Part shown: positions 44,143-55,269 of the stretch, one piece after another
How the letters are laid out: every line of letters begins with the position of its first letter
Position numbering within the stretch: the first letter of the stretch is position 1
Notes under the pieces: generated by a model
Databases searched by the model: none
The model's input: the letters and a program-made list of their open reading frames with translations, nothing else
Told to the model about the DNA's origin: nothing
Origin: Pseudorhodoferax soli
Lineage (GTDB): Bacteria; Pseudomonadota; Gammaproteobacteria; Burkholderiales; Burkholderiaceae_C
Length of the DNA stretch: 64,000 nucleotides
Reading direction: 5' to 3'
NCBI RefSeq assembly: GCF_003337555.1
Contig: NZ_QPJK01000002.1
Span: 620,001-684,000, forward strand
Translations under genes and position numbers: made by a program

Positions 44143-45372
44143 TCAGAAGTTGCCGATGAACCAATCCTTTACACGGCCCATGGCGGTCTTCATCGAGCCC
44201 GCCTTCTGCGCCACCTTGTAGCCGCGCATGCGCGCCACGCGTCCCTCTTCGAGCAGGCCCATGACGGTCGCCGCACGCGGCTGCGCGATCATGTCGGCCA
44301 GCGCACCGCCGTACTTGGGCACGCCGCGCCGCACCGGCTTCAAGAAGATGTCCTCGCCGAGTTCCACCATGCCGGGCATGACCACGCTGCCACCCGTGAG
44401 AACGATGCCGGAGGACAACACCTCCTCGAAGCCCGACTCGCGGATCACCTGCTGCACCAGCGAGAAGATCTCTTCTACGCGCGGCTCGATCACGCCGGCC
44501 AGCGCCTGGCGGCTCAGCATGCGCGGGCCGCGGTCGCCCAAGCCCGGCACCTCGACCTGGGTGTCGGGGTCGGCCAGCAGCTGCTTGGCGCAGCCGTTCT
44601 CGACCTTGATGTCCTCGGCGTCCTTCGTCGGGGTGCGCAGCGCCATCGCGATGTCGCTGGTGATCAGGTCGCCGGCGATCGGGATGACGGCCGTGTGGCG
44701 GATCGCGCCGCCCGTGAAGATCGCCACGTCGGTGGTGCCGGCGCCAATGTCGACCAGCGCCACGCCCAGCTCGCGCTCGTCCTCGGTCAGTACCGACAGG
44801 CTGGAGGCCAGCGGATTCAGCATCAGCTGGTCCACGTCGAGCCCGCAGCGGCGCACGCACTTGATGATGTTCTCGGCCGCGCTCTGCGCGCCCGTGACGA
44901 TGTGCACCTTGGCCTCGAGCCGGATGCCGCTCATGCCGATCGGCTCCTTCACGTCCTGGCCGTCGATCACGAACTCCTGCGGCTCCACCAGCAGCAGGCG
45001 CTGGTCGGTCGAGATGTTGATGGCCTTGGCCGTCTCGACCACGCGCGCCACATCGGCCTGCGTGACCTCGCGGTCCTTCACGGCCACCATGCCCGAGGAG
45101 TTGATGCCCCGGATGTGGCTGCCCGTGATGCCCGTGTAGACATGGGCGATCTTGCAGTCGGCCATGAGCTCGGCCTCCTTCAAGGCCTGCTGGATGCTCT
45201 GCACGGTGGCGTCGATGTTGACGACCACGCCACGCTTCAGGCCATTGCTGGGCGCCACGCCGAAGCCGGCCAGCTTGAGCTCTCCCCCAGGCATGACCTC
45301 GGCCACCACGGCCATCACCTTGGCCGTGCCGATGTCCAGCCCCACCACCAGATCTTTGTATTCCTTCGCCAT
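44143..45372 (-). CDS. ftsA: Cell division actin-like protein FtsA
   Basis: 409-residue actin-fold ATPase that anchors FtsZ to the membrane. Start LVVGLDIGTAKVMAVV is phosphate loop 1; GAGTTDVAIFTGG is phosphate loop 2; the C-terminal amphipathic helix GRVKDWFIGNF is the membrane-targeting sequence. Length typical. It lies 21 nt downstream of ftsQ. Confidence 0.96.
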   Translation of the reverse strand: MAKEYKDLVVGLDIGTAKVMAVVAEVMPGGELKLAGFGVAPSNGLKRGVVVNIDATVQSIQQALKEAELMADCKIAHVYTGITGSHIRGINSSGMVAVKDREVTQADVARVVETAKAINISTDQRLLLVEPQEFVIDGQDVKEPIGMSGIRLEAKVHIVTGAQSAAENIIKCVRRCGLDVDQLMLNPLASSLSVLTEDERELGVALVDIGAGTTDVAIFTGGAIRHTAVIPIAGDLITSDIAMALRTPTKDAEDIKVENGCAKQLLADPDTQVEVPGLGDRGPRMLSRQALAGVIEPRVEEIFSLVQQVIRESGFEEVLSSGIVLTGGSVVMPGMVELGEDIFLKPVRRGVPKYGGALADMIAQPRAATVMGLLEEGRVARMRGYKVAQKAGSMKTAMGRVKDWFIGNF

Positions 45373-45393
45373 GTCGATTCCTGTTGTTGGCGT

Positions 45394-46182
45394 CTATTTG
45401 CGTTTGGGCGCCGCCGCCGTGACCGTGGTCACGCCGCGCAGCTTGAGGGCAAACCCGGTCGGGTAGCGCAGGTCGGCCGATTCCAGCGCGTCCGCGCCGC
45501 GTCCGTACTGGCGCGCCACCGTGGGTACGGTCTTCACGAAACGTTCGAGACGCTCGGTGATCTCCTCGGGCGTGCCGCGGCCCAGCTCCACCACCGCGCC
45601 CGATCCGAGCAGCGCGCGCCAGCTGCCCCGGCCCGTGAGTTCCAGTTGCGTGATCTCGGTGTCGAGCGGGTCGAACAGCGGCGCCAGCGTGCGGTACATG
45701 CCCAGGATCTGGTCCGACTCGCCATCCGGCCCCAGCAGGCGCGGCAGGTCGCTGCGGTGCACCTCGTCCACATTGGCCTCGAACACCTCGCCGAAGCTGT
45801 TGAGCAGTTGCGAGCCGCTCTCCGGCCCCCAGTAGGCGGCTGCCCGGTGTTCCTGCAGCGTCACGCCCAGCCGGTTCGGAAACTCGCGGCGCACGGTGGC
45901 GCGGCGCACCCAGGGCACGGCCTCGAAGGCACCGCGCGTCTCGTCCAGGTTCACCGTGAAGAAGGTGCCGCGCAGGTGCGGTGCCACGTTGGCCTTGAGC
46001 GTGAGCACGTTGTTGTGCGTGACCTCGCCGCGCACCTCGATGCCGCCCAGCGCGAACACCGGCTGGCGCAGCACCCACAGGCACAGCGCGCCCAGCGTCA
46101 GGCCGGCGAAGATCAGGAACAGCACCGAGGCGGTGATGTTCATGAGCTTGACGTCCATCGGCGCTGGCAGCGTGGCGTTCAT
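45394..46182 (-). CDS. ftsQ: Cell division protein FtsQ
   Basis: 262-residue bitopic membrane protein: a cytoplasmic N-tail, one helix ([20 protein letters not shown]), a POTRA domain ([16 protein letters not shown], then [24 protein letters not shown]) and a beta-domain. It recruits FtsB/L in the divisome. Starts with an ATGA overlap to ddl. Confidence 0.95.
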   Translation of the reverse strand: MNATLPAPMDVKLMNITASVLFLIFAGLTLGALCLWVLRQPVFALGGIEVRGEVTHNNVLTLKANVAPHLRGTFFTVNLDETRGAFEAVPWVRRATVRREFPNRLGVTLQEHRAAAYWGPESGSQLLNSFGEVFEANVDEVHRSDLPRLLGPDGESDQILGMYRTLAPLFDPLDTEITQLELTGRGSWRALLGSGAVVELGRGTPEEITERLERFVKTVPTVARQYGRGADALESADLRYPTGFALKLRGVTTVTAAAPKRK

Positions 46183-47153
46183 GCGGCGGCGGCTCCCGGG
46201 GAATCCAGCGCGGCCGAGGCCAGCACGCGCAGGCACAGGTCGGGGTAGGCGATGCCGGCCGCGCGCGCGGCCATGGGCACGAGCGAGTGGCCGGTCATGC
46301 CGGGCGAGGTGTTCATCTCCAGCAGGAAGGGCTTGCGGTCGCTGGCGCGGATCATCAGGTCGGCCCGGCCCCAGCCGCGGCAGCCCAGCGCGCGGTAGGA
46401 GGCCAGCACGATGCGCCGGATCTCCGACTCCTCGGCCTCGGGCAGGCCGCTCGGGCACAGGTAGCGCACCTCGTCGGTGAAGTACTTGTTCTGGTAGTCG
46501 TAGGCGCCTTCGGGGGCCTGGATGCGGATCACGGGCAGCGCCTCGGCGCCGGCGCCCGCGCCCAGCACGGCGCAGGTCACTTCCTCGCCTTCGATGAACT
46601 CCTCGCACAGCACGTCGGGGTCGTATTGCGCCGACAGGCGCACGGCGTCCAGCATCTGCGAGTAGCCCTGCACCTTCGTCACGCCGATGGACGAACCCTC
46701 GCGCGGCGGCTTGACGATCAGCGGCAGGCCCAGCGCATCGGGCACCTGGCGCACGTCGGCCAGTTCCTGGCTGCCGGGCTGCAGCACCACGTGGCGCGGC
46801 GTGGGCAGGCCGCAGGCCTCCCAGATGCGCTTGGTCATGACCTTGTCCATGGCGATGGCGGAGGCCATCACGCCGGAGCCGGTGTAGGGGATGCCCAGCA
46901 ATTCCAACGCGCCCTGCACCGTGCCGTCTTCGCCGTGGCGGCCGTGCAGCGCGATGAAGCAGCGCGCGAAGCCCTGGCTCTTGAGTTCGTGCAGGCCTTG
47001 CTCGGCCGGATCGAAGGCGTGCGCGTTGACGCCGGCCAGGCGCAGCGCGTCCAGCACACCGTTGCCCGACAGGAAGGAGATCTCGCGCTCGGCCGAACTG
47101 CCGCCCATCAGGACCGCGACCTTGCCCATGCTGGCTGCCAGGCTCGTGCTCAT
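46179..47153 (-). CDS. ddl: D-alanine-D-alanine ligase
   Basis: 324-residue ATP-grasp ligase making D-Ala-D-Ala for MurF. Motifs: [52 protein letters not shown] and [16 protein letters not shown]. Between murC and ftsQ, 4-nt overlaps at both ends, the standard dcw order. Confidence 0.96.
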   Translation of the reverse strand: MSTSLAASMGKVAVLMGGSSAEREISFLSGNGVLDALRLAGVNAHAFDPAEQGLHELKSQGFARCFIALHGRHGEDGTVQGALELLGIPYTGSGVMASAIAMDKVMTKRIWEACGLPTPRHVVLQPGSQELADVRQVPDALGLPLIVKPPREGSSIGVTKVQGYSQMLDAVRLSAQYDPDVLCEEFIEGEEVTCAVLGAGAGAEALPVIRIQAPEGAYDYQNKYFTDEVRYLCPSGLPEAEESEIRRIVLASYRALGCRGWGRADLMIRASDRKPFLLEMNTSPGMTGHSLVPMAARAAGIAYPDLCLRVLASAALDSPGAAAA

Positions 47154-48553
47154 GCCGTCACCCCCAACTCCACGACTTTGGCGGGCACACCCCCGATGGA
47201 GCCCGCGCCCATGCACAGCACCACATCGCCATCGCGCGCATTGCTGCGGATGGCCTGCGGCATCGCGCCGATGTCGTCCACGAACACCGGCTCGACCTTG
47301 CCGGCCACGCGCAGCGCGCGCGCCAGCGCCCGGCCGTCGGCCGCGACGATGGGCGTCTCGCCGGCCGCATAGACCTCGGCCAGCAGCACGGCATCGGCCT
47401 CGCCGATGACCTTGACGAAGTCCTCGAAGCAATCGCGCGTGCGGGTGTAGCGGTGGGGCTGGAAGGCCAGCACCAGGCGCCGGCCCGGGTAGGCGCCGCG
47501 CGCGGCGGCCAGCGTCACCGCCATCTCGACCGGGTGGTGGCCGTAGTCTTCGATCACCGTGTAGTGGCCGCCATCTGCCGCCGGCTGCTCGCCGTAGCTC
47601 TGGAAGCGCCGGCCGACGCCGCGGAACTCGGCCAGGCCCTTGAGCACAGCCGCATCGGGCACGTTCAGTTCGACCGCCACGGCGATGGCCGACAGCGCGT
47701 TCAGCACGTTGTGGCGGCCGGCCAGGTTCAGCACCACCTGCAAGTCGGGCAGCGTCACGCCATTGCGGCGCTGCACGGTGAAGTGCATCTGCGTGCCGAC
47801 AGCGCGCACGTCCACGGCGCGCACCTGGGCGTCCTCACCGAAGCCGTAGCTCGTGATCGGGCAGGTCACCTGGGGCACGATCTCGCGCACGGCGGCATCG
47901 TCGGTGCACAGGATGGCGGTGCCGTAGAACGGCATGCGGTGCAGGAAGTCGACGAAGGCGGCCTTCAGCCGGCCGAAGTCGTGGCCGTAGGTCTCCATGT
48001 GGTCGGCGTCGATGTTCGTCACCACCGCCATCACCGGCAGCAGGTTCAGGAACGAGGCGTCCGATTCGTCGGCCTCCACCACGATGTAGTCGCCGCCGCC
48101 CAGCTTGGCGTTGGCCCCGGCGCTGTTGAGCTTGCCGCCGATCACGAAGGTCGGGTCCAGCCCGGCCTCGGCCAGAACGCTGGCCACCAGGCTGGTGGTG
48201 GTGGTCTTGCCGTGCGTGCCGGCGATCGCGATGCCCTGCTTCAGGCGCATCAGTTCGGCCAGCATCAACGCGCGCGGCACCACCGGGATGCGCATGGCAC
48301 GGGCCTGCTGCACCTCGGGGTTGTCGGCCTGCACGGCGGTCGAGGTGACGACGGCGTCGGCACCGGCCACATGGGCGGCGTCGTGGCCGACGAAGGTCTG
48401 GATGCCCAGGTCGGCCAGCCGGCGAAGCGTGGCGCTGTCGGACATGTCCGAGCCCGAGATCTGGTAGCCCAGGTTGCGCAGCACCTCGGCGATGCCGCTC
48501 ATGCCGGCGCCGCCCACGCCTACGAAGTGAATGTGACGGATGGCGTGCTTCAT
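47150..48553 (-). CDS. murC: UDP-N-acetylmuramate-L-alanine ligase MurC
   Basis: 467-residue Mur ligase adding L-Ala to UDP-MurNAc. The MurC-type nucleotide loop [15 protein letters not shown]-loop [36 protein letters not shown] and FQPHRYTRT are all present. Same fold as Mpl in this window, but with MurC-type motifs. Overlaps ddl and murG by 4 nt. Confidence 0.97.
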   Translation of the reverse strand: MKHAIRHIHFVGVGGAGMSGIAEVLRNLGYQISGSDMSDSATLRRLADLGIQTFVGHDAAHVAGADAVVTSTAVQADNPEVQQARAMRIPVVPRALMLAELMRLKQGIAIAGTHGKTTTTSLVASVLAEAGLDPTFVIGGKLNSAGANAKLGGGDYIVVEADESDASFLNLLPVMAVVTNIDADHMETYGHDFGRLKAAFVDFLHRMPFYGTAILCTDDAAVREIVPQVTCPITSYGFGEDAQVRAVDVRAVGTQMHFTVQRRNGVTLPDLQVVLNLAGRHNVLNALSAIAVAVELNVPDAAVLKGLAEFRGVGRRFQSYGEQPAADGGHYTVIEDYGHHPVEMAVTLAAARGAYPGRRLVLAFQPHRYTRTRDCFEDFVKVIGEADAVLLAEVYAAGETPIVAADGRALARALRVAGKVEPVFVDDIGAMPQAIRSNARDGDVVLCMGAGSIGGVPAKVVELGVTA

Positions 48554-49626
48554 GCGCGGGGAGCCAATGCTTCGATCTGGTCGGCGACACGTGCGGCCGC
48601 CTGGGGTTTTGCCAATGCGCGCGCCTTGGCCGCCATGGCCTGCAGCGCGTCGCGCGAGAGCCCGGCCAGCAGCTGTGCCAGCCGGCCCGGGTTCAATTCG
48701 GTTTGCGGCAGGTGCATGCCGGCGCCCTGCCCGGCCAGCCACTGCGCGTTGTCGCGCTGGTGCGAGGTGGTGCTCACGATCAGCGGCACCAGCACGGCCG
48801 CCACACCGGCCACGCACAGTTCGCTGACGGTGATGGCGCCGGCGCGGCAGACCACCACGTCGCAATCGGCCAGGGCCTGCGCCATGTCGTCGATGAAGGG
48901 CACGGCCTGCGCCGTGACGCCGGCTTGCACGTAGGCCTGGGCCACGGCCGCGTCGTTGCCCTGGCCGCACTGGTGCAGCACCTGGGGCCGCGCTGCCGGG
49001 TCCATCGCCGCCAGGGCCTGCGGCAGGCATTCGTTGAGCACGCGCGCGCCCAGGCTGCCGCCGACGACCAGCACGCGCAGCGGCCCGCTGCGGCCGGCGA
49101 AGCGCTCGGCCGGCGCCGGCAGGGCCTCGATCTCGGCCCGCACCGGGTTGCCGGTGACCTGCGATTTTTTGACGCGCGCCACATCCGGCCCGTCGAAGCC
49201 GAAGGCCACCGCGTCGGCCACGGGCAGCAACGCCTTGTTGCTCATGAGCAGGGCCGCGTCGGCATTGACGAGGGCCAGTGGCTTGCCGAGGGCGGCCGCC
49301 ATCAGCCCGCCCGGGAAGCAGACATAGCCACCCATGCCCAGCACCACGTCGGCACGGCGACGGCGCAGGATCTGCAGGCAGGACCAGAACGCGCCCAGCA
49401 TGCGCATGCCGCCGGTCAGCGTGTGCACCAGCCCCTTGCCGCGCAGGCCCGAGAAGCCGATGGTGTCCAGCGCGATGCCGGATGGCGGCACCAGGCGGTT
49501 CTCCATGCCGGTGCGCGTGCCCAGCCAGCTGACAGTCCAACCGCGCGACTGCAGCTCGCGCGCCACCGCCAGGCCCGGAATCACGTGCCCGCCCGTTCCC
49601 GCCGCCATGACGACAAGGTGGCTCAT
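48550..49626 (-). CDS. murG: UDP-GlcNAc:lipid I GlcNAc transferase MurG
   Basis: 358-residue peripheral membrane GT28 enzyme making lipid II. Motifs: [38 protein letters not shown] and [15 protein letters not shown]. The ATG at 49626 follows a structured 76-nt gap from ftsW. Confidence 0.96.
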   Translation of the reverse strand: MSHLVVMAAGTGGHVIPGLAVARELQSRGWTVSWLGTRTGMENRLVPPSGIALDTIGFSGLRGKGLVHTLTGGMRMLGAFWSCLQILRRRRADVVLGMGGYVCFPGGLMAAALGKPLALVNADAALLMSNKALLPVADAVAFGFDGPDVARVKKSQVTGNPVRAEIEALPAPAERFAGRSGPLRVLVVGGSLGARVLNECLPQALAAMDPAARPQVLHQCGQGNDAAVAQAYVQAGVTAQAVPFIDDMAQALADCDVVVCRAGAITVSELCVAGVAAVLVPLIVSTTSHQRDNAQWLAGQGAGMHLPQTELNPGRLAQLLAGLSRDALQAMAAKARALAKPQAAARVADQIEALAPRA

Positions 49627-49702
49627 TGAGGCACCCTTCGGCCTGCGGCCTGTTGTCCGCCCAAGCGGTAGCGAGCTTGTTTGGGGCGGCCCGGCACTGC
49701 GC
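49627..49702. repeat. Structured 76-nt gap between ftsW and murG
   Basis: The otherwise tight dcw cluster opens here. The gap contains CCGCC and CAAGC (from ~49657) facing GCTTG and GGCGG (to ~49689), a stem with a 5-nt bulge, plus GGCCTGCGGCC near 49640. No promoter was recognised. It looks like an inserted palindromic spacer. Confidence 0.35.
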
Positions 49703-50962
49703 TCATAGCCCACGCCCCCCATGCATGAGTTGGCGGCTCTCATAGTCCACGCGCAGCACCACGGCGATGGCCACCACATTGAGCAGGATGGCCGAACCGC
49801 CGAAGCTCATGAGCGGCAGCGTGAGCCCCTTGGTGGGCAGCGCGCCCAGGTTCACGCCCATGTTGATGAAGGCCTGGAAACCCATCCACACGCCGATGCC
49901 CTGGGCCACGAGGCCGGAGAACACGCGGTCCAGCGCGATGGCCTGGCGGCCGATGTGCATGATGCGGCGGATCAGCCAGAAGAACAGCGCGATGACACAC
50001 ATGACGCCGACCAGGCCGAACTCCTCGCCGATCACGGCGAGCAGGAAGTCGGTGTGGGCCTCGGGCAGCCAGTGCAGCTTCTCGACGCTGCCGCCCAGGC
50101 CGACGCCGAAGATCTCGCCGCGCCCGATCGCGATCAGCGAGTGCGAGAGTTGGTAGCCCTTGCCCAGTGCGTGCTTCTCGTCCCAGGGGTTGAGGTAGGC
50201 AAAGATGCGCTCGCGCCGCCACTCGGACGTCAGGATCATCAGGCTGAAGGCCACCAGCAGCACGGCGGCGATCAGGAAGAACATGCGCGCGTTGACGCCG
50301 CCCAGGAACAGGATGCCCATGGCGACGATGGCGATCACCATGAAGGCGCCCATGTCGGGCTCCAGCAGCAGCAGCACGCCGACCAGCGCGATGGCCACGC
50401 CCATGGGCAGCACGGCGCGCCAGAAGTTCTCCTTCACTTCCATCTTGCGGACCATGTAGGCCGCGGCATAGAACACCACCGCCAGCTTGGCAAGCTCGGA
50501 CGGCTGGAAGTTCATGATGCCGATGGAGATCCAGCGGCGCGCGCCGTTCACGCCCTTGCCGATGAAGGGCACCAGCACCAGCACCAGCAGCGCGACCGAG
50601 AACACGAACAGCCAGCCCGAGTACTTCTCCCAGGTCTGCATCGGCACCTGGAAGGCCAGCAGCGCGGCGACGAAGGCCACGCCGATGGCGATGGCGTGGC
50701 GGATCAGAAAATGCGTCTGCGTGTAGTTCTTGAAGCGCGGGTTGTCCGGCATCGCGATGGAGGCCGAATACACCATGACCAGGCCCCAGGCCAGCAGCGC
50801 CACGCAGACCCACAGCAGGGTCTGGTCGAAGCCCAGCACGCGCACGGGCGTGGCGCGCGTTTGCGCGTAGCCGCCCAGGCCCAGGCGCACGGGCAGCGCG
50901 TCGGCGGCGGCCTGCGGCAGGCCGCGGAACCAGTTGGGCAGGCGCAGCGAGGGCAGATTCAC
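49703..50962 (-). CDS. ftsW: Septal peptidoglycan polymerase FtsW
   Basis: 419-residue SEDS glycosyltransferase with ten helices, working with FtsI at the septum. Motifs: [48 protein letters not shown] and [12 protein letters not shown]. The start is GTG at 50962, overlapping the murD stop (GTGA). RodA encoded at 22889-24043 is the elongation counterpart. Confidence 0.95.
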   Translation of the reverse strand: MNLPSLRLPNWFRGLPQAAADALPVRLGLGGYAQTRATPVRVLGFDQTLLWVCVALLAWGLVMVYSASIAMPDNPRFKNYTQTHFLIRHAIAIGVAFVAALLAFQVPMQTWEKYSGWLFVFSVALLVLVLVPFIGKGVNGARRWISIGIMNFQPSELAKLAVVFYAAAYMVRKMEVKENFWRAVLPMGVAIALVGVLLLLEPDMGAFMVIAIVAMGILFLGGVNARMFFLIAAVLLVAFSLMILTSEWRRERIFAYLNPWDEKHALGKGYQLSHSLIAIGRGEIFGVGLGGSVEKLHWLPEAHTDFLLAVIGEEFGLVGVMCVIALFFWLIRRIMHIGRQAIALDRVFSGLVAQGIGVWMGFQAFINMGVNLGALPTKGLTLPLMSFGGSAILLNVVAIAVVLRVDYESRQLMHGGRGL

Positions 50963-52710
50963 AGGGAGCCTTCCATGGCCACGCCAGCGGCGTCGGCCAG
51001 CACGCCCACCGCAGCGCGGAAGACCTCGGCGCGGTGTTCGTAGTTGCGGAACATGTCGAAGCTGGCACAGGCCGGCGACATCAGCACGGCGTCACCGGGC
51101 TGGGCGCGTTCGGCGGCCAGGCGCACGGCTTCGTCCATGCTGGCGGCGTCGAGCAGCGCGACGCCGGCATCGGCCAGCGCGGCGCGGATCAGCGCTGCGT
51201 CGCGGCCGATCAGCACCACAGCGCGCGCGAAGGCGGCCACGGGCCGCGCCAGCGGCGCGAAGTCCTGGCCCTTGCCCTCGCCGCCCAGGATCAGCACCAC
51301 GCGGCGCTCTGCACCCAGGCCGTTCAGCGCGGCAACGGTGGCGCCCACGTTGGTGCCCTTGCTGTCGTCGAAGTACTCGATGTCTTCGACGATGGCGATG
51401 GGCTCGACGCGGTGCGGCTCGCCGCGGTACTCGCGCAGGCCGTAGAGCATGGGCGCCAGCGCGCAGCCGGCGGCGTTGGCCAGTGCCAGCGCGGCCAGCG
51501 CGTTGACGGCATTGTGGCGGCCGCGGATGCGCAGCGCGTCGGCCGGCATCAGGCGCTGCAGCGTCAGTTCCTCGGGCGCCTCGGAGCGCTTGCGCTTCAG
51601 GCCATCGCTCTCGCGGGCGCGCACCAGCCAGGCGATGCCGCTCACGACCTCCAGGCCCCAGTCGCCCGGGCGCTGCGGCAGTTCTCCGCCGAAGCTCTGG
51701 TAGTCGCGCGGCACGGGCTTGGCCTTGGAGCCCTTGGCGGCCACCGGCTTGGGCAGCATGGCCATGACGGCGTCGTCGTCGCGGTTGAGCAGCATCAGCG
51801 TGCGCGCGCCGAAGATGCGCGCCTTGGCCTGGGCGTAGGCGGCCATGCTGCCGTGCCAGTCCAGGTGGTCTTGCGTGAGGTTGAGCACGGTCGCGGCCGT
51901 GGGCTCGAACTGGCTGGACGCGTCCAGCTGGAAGCTGGACAGCTCCAGCACCCAGACCTGCGGCAGGTCGTCGGCGGCGATGCGCGCGGCCAGCGTGTCC
52001 AGCAGCGTGGGGCCGATGTTGCCGGCCACGGCCACGCTCTTGCCGGCGCGCTCGACGAGCTGGCCGGTCAGCGACGTGACTGTCGTCTTGCCGTTGGTGC
52101 CGGTGATGGCCAGCACGGCCGGACGGTAGCCGGTCTCGACGGGCGGCGGCGCGATGGGCGGCAGGCTGGTGTCGTCGTCATCGGACAGCACAGCCGCAGC
52201 CGGCGGCGGGGCCGACTCGGAAGGCGCGGTGTCGTCGGACGGCTCGGCGTGGAGGGGTTCCTGCTCTTGCGGTGCGGGGGCGTCTTCGGTCTGGACCTCG
52301 ACCTCGGTCTCGCTCTCGCTCTCGCTCTCGCTCTCGGCGTCAGCCACGGCAGCAGGCACCTCTTCCTCGCGCAGGTCCTTGATCGCCTGTGCGAACAGGT
52401 CGAGCTCGCCGCCGACGAACAGGCCGATGGCGCGCGCGGCGTCGAGCACGGGCGCGAGCTGCGCGGGCGACAGGCCGGGCGAGCGGTAGACCGCACGCAC
52501 ATCCTGGCCCTCGACCAGGGCGGCGCTGAATGGCCCCGCCACGAAGCGCACCTGCGGCAGCTCGGCCTGCAATGCGGCCAGCTGCGGCGGCGCCTCGCGC
52601 GTGTCGGCCACGGCCACGCGCGCACCGTGCGCGGCGCACCAGCGCGCCATCGCCAGGCCGGACGCGCCCAAGCCCAGGATCAGCACGGAGAGGTCTTGCA
52701 GGTGCTTCAT
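50959..52710 (-). CDS. murD: UDP-MurNAc-L-Ala:D-Glu ligase MurD with long acidic insertion
   Basis: 583-residue Mur ligase adding D-Glu; typical MurD is ~440-460. The N-terminal domain (1-~112) and the ATP domain with P-loop [10 protein letters not shown] at ~204 are separated by an ~80-residue low-complexity acidic insert (about 113-193) rich in Glu, Ser, Pro and Asp, including a Ser-Glu repeat. A second extra segment with [10 protein letters not shown] lies in the middle of the ligase. Catalytic motifs ([28 protein letters not shown]) are intact, so the enzyme should work. Confidence 0.93.
   Translation of the reverse strand: MKHLQDLSVLILGLGASGLAMARWCAAHGARVAVADTREAPPQLAALQAELPQVRFVAGPFSAALVEGQDVRAVYRSPGLSPAQLAPVLDAARAIGLFVGGELDLFAQAIKDLREEEVPAAVADAESESESESETEVEVQTEDAPAPQEQEPLHAEPSDDTAPSESAPPPAAAVLSDDDDTSLPPIAPPPVETGYRPAVLAITGTNGKTTVTSLTGQLVERAGKSVAVAGNIGPTLLDTLAARIAADDLPQVWVLELSSFQLDASSQFEPTAATVLNLTQDHLDWHGSMAAYAQAKARIFGARTLMLLNRDDDAVMAMLPKPVAAKGSKAKPVPRDYQSFGGELPQRPGDWGLEVVSGIAWLVRARESDGLKRKRSEAPEELTLQRLMPADALRIRGRHNAVNALAALALANAAGCALAPMLYGLREYRGEPHRVEPIAIVEDIEYFDDSKGTNVGATVAALNGLGAERRVVLILGGEGKGQDFAPLARPVAAFARAVVLIGRDAALIRAALADAGVALLDAASMDEAVRLAAERAQPGDAVLMSPACASFDMFRNYEHRAEVFRAAVGVLADAAGVAMEGSL
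52303..52338 (-). repeat. Hexanucleotide microsatellite in murD
   Basis: Four exact CTCGCT units (52309-52332) flanked by near-units CTCGGT and CTCGGC, encoding the Ser-Glu repeat at about residues 125-134. Slippage would add or drop Ser-Glu pairs without changing frame. Confidence 0.8.
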
Positions 52711-53885
52711 CGCAGCTTGAGGGTGGACAGGCCGACGAGGCACAGCAGCATGGTCACGATCCAGAAGCGCACGACGACCTGCGTTTCCTTCCAGCCGCTC
52801 TTTTCGAAGTGGTGGTGCAGCGGCGCCATCTTGAGGATGCGCCGGCCCTGGCCGTACTTTCTGCGGGTGTACTTGAACCAGCTGACCTGGATGATCACGG
52901 ACAGCGCCTCGACCACGAAGATGCCGCCCATGATGGCCAGCACGATCTCCTGGCGCACGATCACGGCGATGGTGCCGAGCGCGCCGCCCAGCGCCAGCGC
53001 GCCCACGTCGCCCATGAAGACCTGGGCCGGGTGTGCGTTGAACCACAGGAAGGCCAGCCCCGCGCCCGACATGGCGGCGCAGAAGATCATGAGCTCGCCG
53101 GCGCCCGGGATGTTGGGCAGCAGCAGGTACTTGGCGAACACGGCGTTGCCGGTCACGTAGCAGAACAGGCCCAGCGCGGCGCCGACCAGGATCACGGGCA
53201 TGATGGCCAGGCCGTCCAGCCCGTCGGTGAGGTTCACCGCGTTGGACGCGCCGACGATGACCAGGTAGGTCATGACCACGAAGCCCAGCACGCCCAGCGG
53301 GTAGCTGACTTCCTTGAAGAACGGCACCTGCAGGCCGGCCTTGGGCGGCAGGTTCAGGTCGAAGCCGGACTGCGCCCAGGCTGTGAACAGCTCGAACACG
53401 CGCTGGTTGGAGCTTTCGGAGATCGAGAACACCAGGTACACCGCGGCCACCAGGCCGATCAGCGATTGCCACAGGTACTTCTCGCGCGAGCGCATGCCCT
53501 CGGGGTCCTTGCGCACCACCTTGCGCCAGTCGTCGACCCAGCCGATCGCGCCGAAGCCGAAGGTGACCAGCATCACGATCCAGACGAAGCGGTTGGACAG
53601 GTCGAACCAGAGCAGCGTGGACAGCGCGATGGACAGCAGGATGAGCACGCCGCCCATGGTCGGCGTGCCGCTCTTGGCCAGGTGCGCCTCGATGCCGTAG
53701 CCGCGGATCGGCTGGCCGATCTTGAGTTCGCGCAGCTTGCGGATCACGAACGGGCCCATGCCGATGCCGATGACCAAGGCGGTCATGGCCGCCATCACGG
53801 CGCGGAAGGTGATGTACTGGAACACCCGCAGGAAGCCCAGCTCGGGCGACAGCGTCTGCAGCCATTGGGCCAGGCTAAGCAGCAT
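52707..53885 (-). CDS. mraY: Phospho-MurNAc-pentapeptide translocase MraY
   Basis: 392-residue polytopic enzyme making lipid I. Motifs: [18 protein letters not shown] (catalytic Asp), [10 protein letters not shown] and [13 protein letters not shown]. Start MLLSLAQWL at 53885 fits the family; upstream extension rejected. Overlaps murD by 4 nt and murF by 11 nt. Confidence 0.96.
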   Translation of the reverse strand: MLLSLAQWLQTLSPELGFLRVFQYITFRAVMAAMTALVIGIGMGPFVIRKLRELKIGQPIRGYGIEAHLAKSGTPTMGGVLILLSIALSTLLWFDLSNRFVWIVMLVTFGFGAIGWVDDWRKVVRKDPEGMRSREKYLWQSLIGLVAAVYLVFSISESSNQRVFELFTAWAQSGFDLNLPPKAGLQVPFFKEVSYPLGVLGFVVMTYLVIVGASNAVNLTDGLDGLAIMPVILVGAALGLFCYVTGNAVFAKYLLLPNIPGAGELMIFCAAMSGAGLAFLWFNAHPAQVFMGDVGALALGGALGTIAVIVRQEIVLAIMGGIFVVEALSVIIQVSWFKYTRRKYGQGRRILKMAPLHHHFEKSGWKETQVVVRFWIVTMLLCLVGLSTLKLR

Positions 53886-55269
53886 GGACGCCCTCCTGCT
53901 GCAGTGCCTCGACCACACGCTCCATCTTCATGAAGCGCGAGCCCTTGACCAGCACGCTGGCCACCTGCGGTGCGCGCGCCCGCGCGGCCGCGATGAGCGC
54001 CTGCGCGTCGTCGAAATGCTCGGCGCCGGTGCCGAAGGCGGCGACCGCGCCTGCGCTCTGGGCACCCAGCGCGAGCAGGTGCTCGATGCCGGCCGCGCGC
54101 GCCTGCGCGCCGGCCTCGGCATGGAACCGGGGGCCGGCGTCGCCGACCTCGCCCATGTCGCCCAGCACCAGCAGGCGCGGGCCCGGCAGCGCGGCCAGCA
54201 CAGCGATCGCGGCGGCCACGGAGTCGGGGTTGGCGTTGTAGCTGTCGTCCACCAGCGTGCGCCCGCCGGACAGCGCCAGCGCACGCGAGCGGCCCTTGAC
54301 GGGCTCGAAGGCCGCGAGGCCCGCGGCGATGGAAGCGATCGGCATGCCAGCGGCCAGCGCGCACGCCGTGGCGGCCAGCGCGTTCTGCACGTTGTGGCGG
54401 CCCGCGATGCGCAGGCGCAACGCGAAGCCGCCCTGCGGCGTGTGCACGCGCACCTGCCAGGCGCCGTCGGACCAGCGCGGCTCGTCGGCGCGGACCTCGG
54501 CGCGAGCTTCGGCGTCCAGGGCGTCCAGGCCGAAGGTGATCACGCGGCGCGTGCCGGCCATCTCACGCCACAGCGGCAGGTAGGCATCGCCCGCCGGCAG
54601 CACCACGGTGCCGGTGGGCGGCAGCGCGGCAATCACGCTGCCGTTTTCGCGCGCCACGGCCTCGATGGTGGCCATGAACTCCATGTGCTCGCGCTGGGCG
54701 TTGTTGACCACGGCCACCGTGGGCTGGGCGATGGCCCCCAGATGCGCGATCTCGCCCGGGTGGTTCATGCCGAGCTCGACCACGCCCAGGCGGTGGCCGG
54801 CGCGCAGGCGCAGCAGCGTGAGCGGCAGGCCGATGTCGTTGTTGAGGTTGCCCTGGGTGGCGAAGGCGGCCTCGCCAGCGGCGGCGCGCAGGATGGCCGC
54901 GACCATCTGCGTGACCGTGGTCTTGCCGTTGCTGCCGGTCACTGCCACCAGCGGCAGCGTGAACTGGGCGCGCCAGCCGCGCGCCAGCTGGCCCAGCGCG
55001 GCGATGGTGTCGTCGACTTCGATGCAGGGCAGGCCGTGCGCCGCAAAGCCGCCGCTGGCGCCGCGCAGGCACAGCGCGGCCGTGGCACCGCTGGCCTTGG
55101 CCTGCGCCAGCAACGCGTTGGCATCGAAGCGCTCGCCGCGGATCGCGACGAACAGGTCGCCGGCCGCCAGCGTGCGCGTGTCGCTGTGCACGCGGGCGCA
55201 GCGCACGGCGCCGTCGCCGTGCAGTTCGCCACCGGGGATCCAGGCCAGGGCCTGGCGCAGGCTCAGCAT
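53875..55269 (-). CDS. murF: UDP-MurNAc-tripeptide:D-Ala-D-Ala ligase MurF
   Basis: 464-residue Mur ligase. Motifs: [15 protein letters not shown]-loop [45 protein letters not shown]. Overlaps murE by 7 nt at its start and mraY by 11 nt at its end. Confidence 0.95.
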   Translation of the reverse strand: MLSLRQALAWIPGGELHGDGAVRCARVHSDTRTLAAGDLFVAIRGERFDANALLAQAKASGATAALCLRGASGGFAAHGLPCIEVDDTIAALGQLARGWRAQFTLPLVAVTGSNGKTTVTQMVAAILRAAAGEAAFATQGNLNNDIGLPLTLLRLRAGHRLGVVELGMNHPGEIAHLGAIAQPTVAVVNNAQREHMEFMATIEAVARENGSVIAALPPTGTVVLPAGDAYLPLWREMAGTRRVITFGLDALDAEARAEVRADEPRWSDGAWQVRVHTPQGGFALRLRIAGRHNVQNALAATACALAAGMPIASIAAGLAAFEPVKGRSRALALSGGRTLVDDSYNANPDSVAAAIAVLAALPGPRLLVLGDMGEVGDAGPRFHAEAGAQARAAGIEHLLALGAQSAGAVAAFGTGAEHFDDAQALIAAARARAPQVASVLVKGSRFMKMERVVEALQQEGVHAA

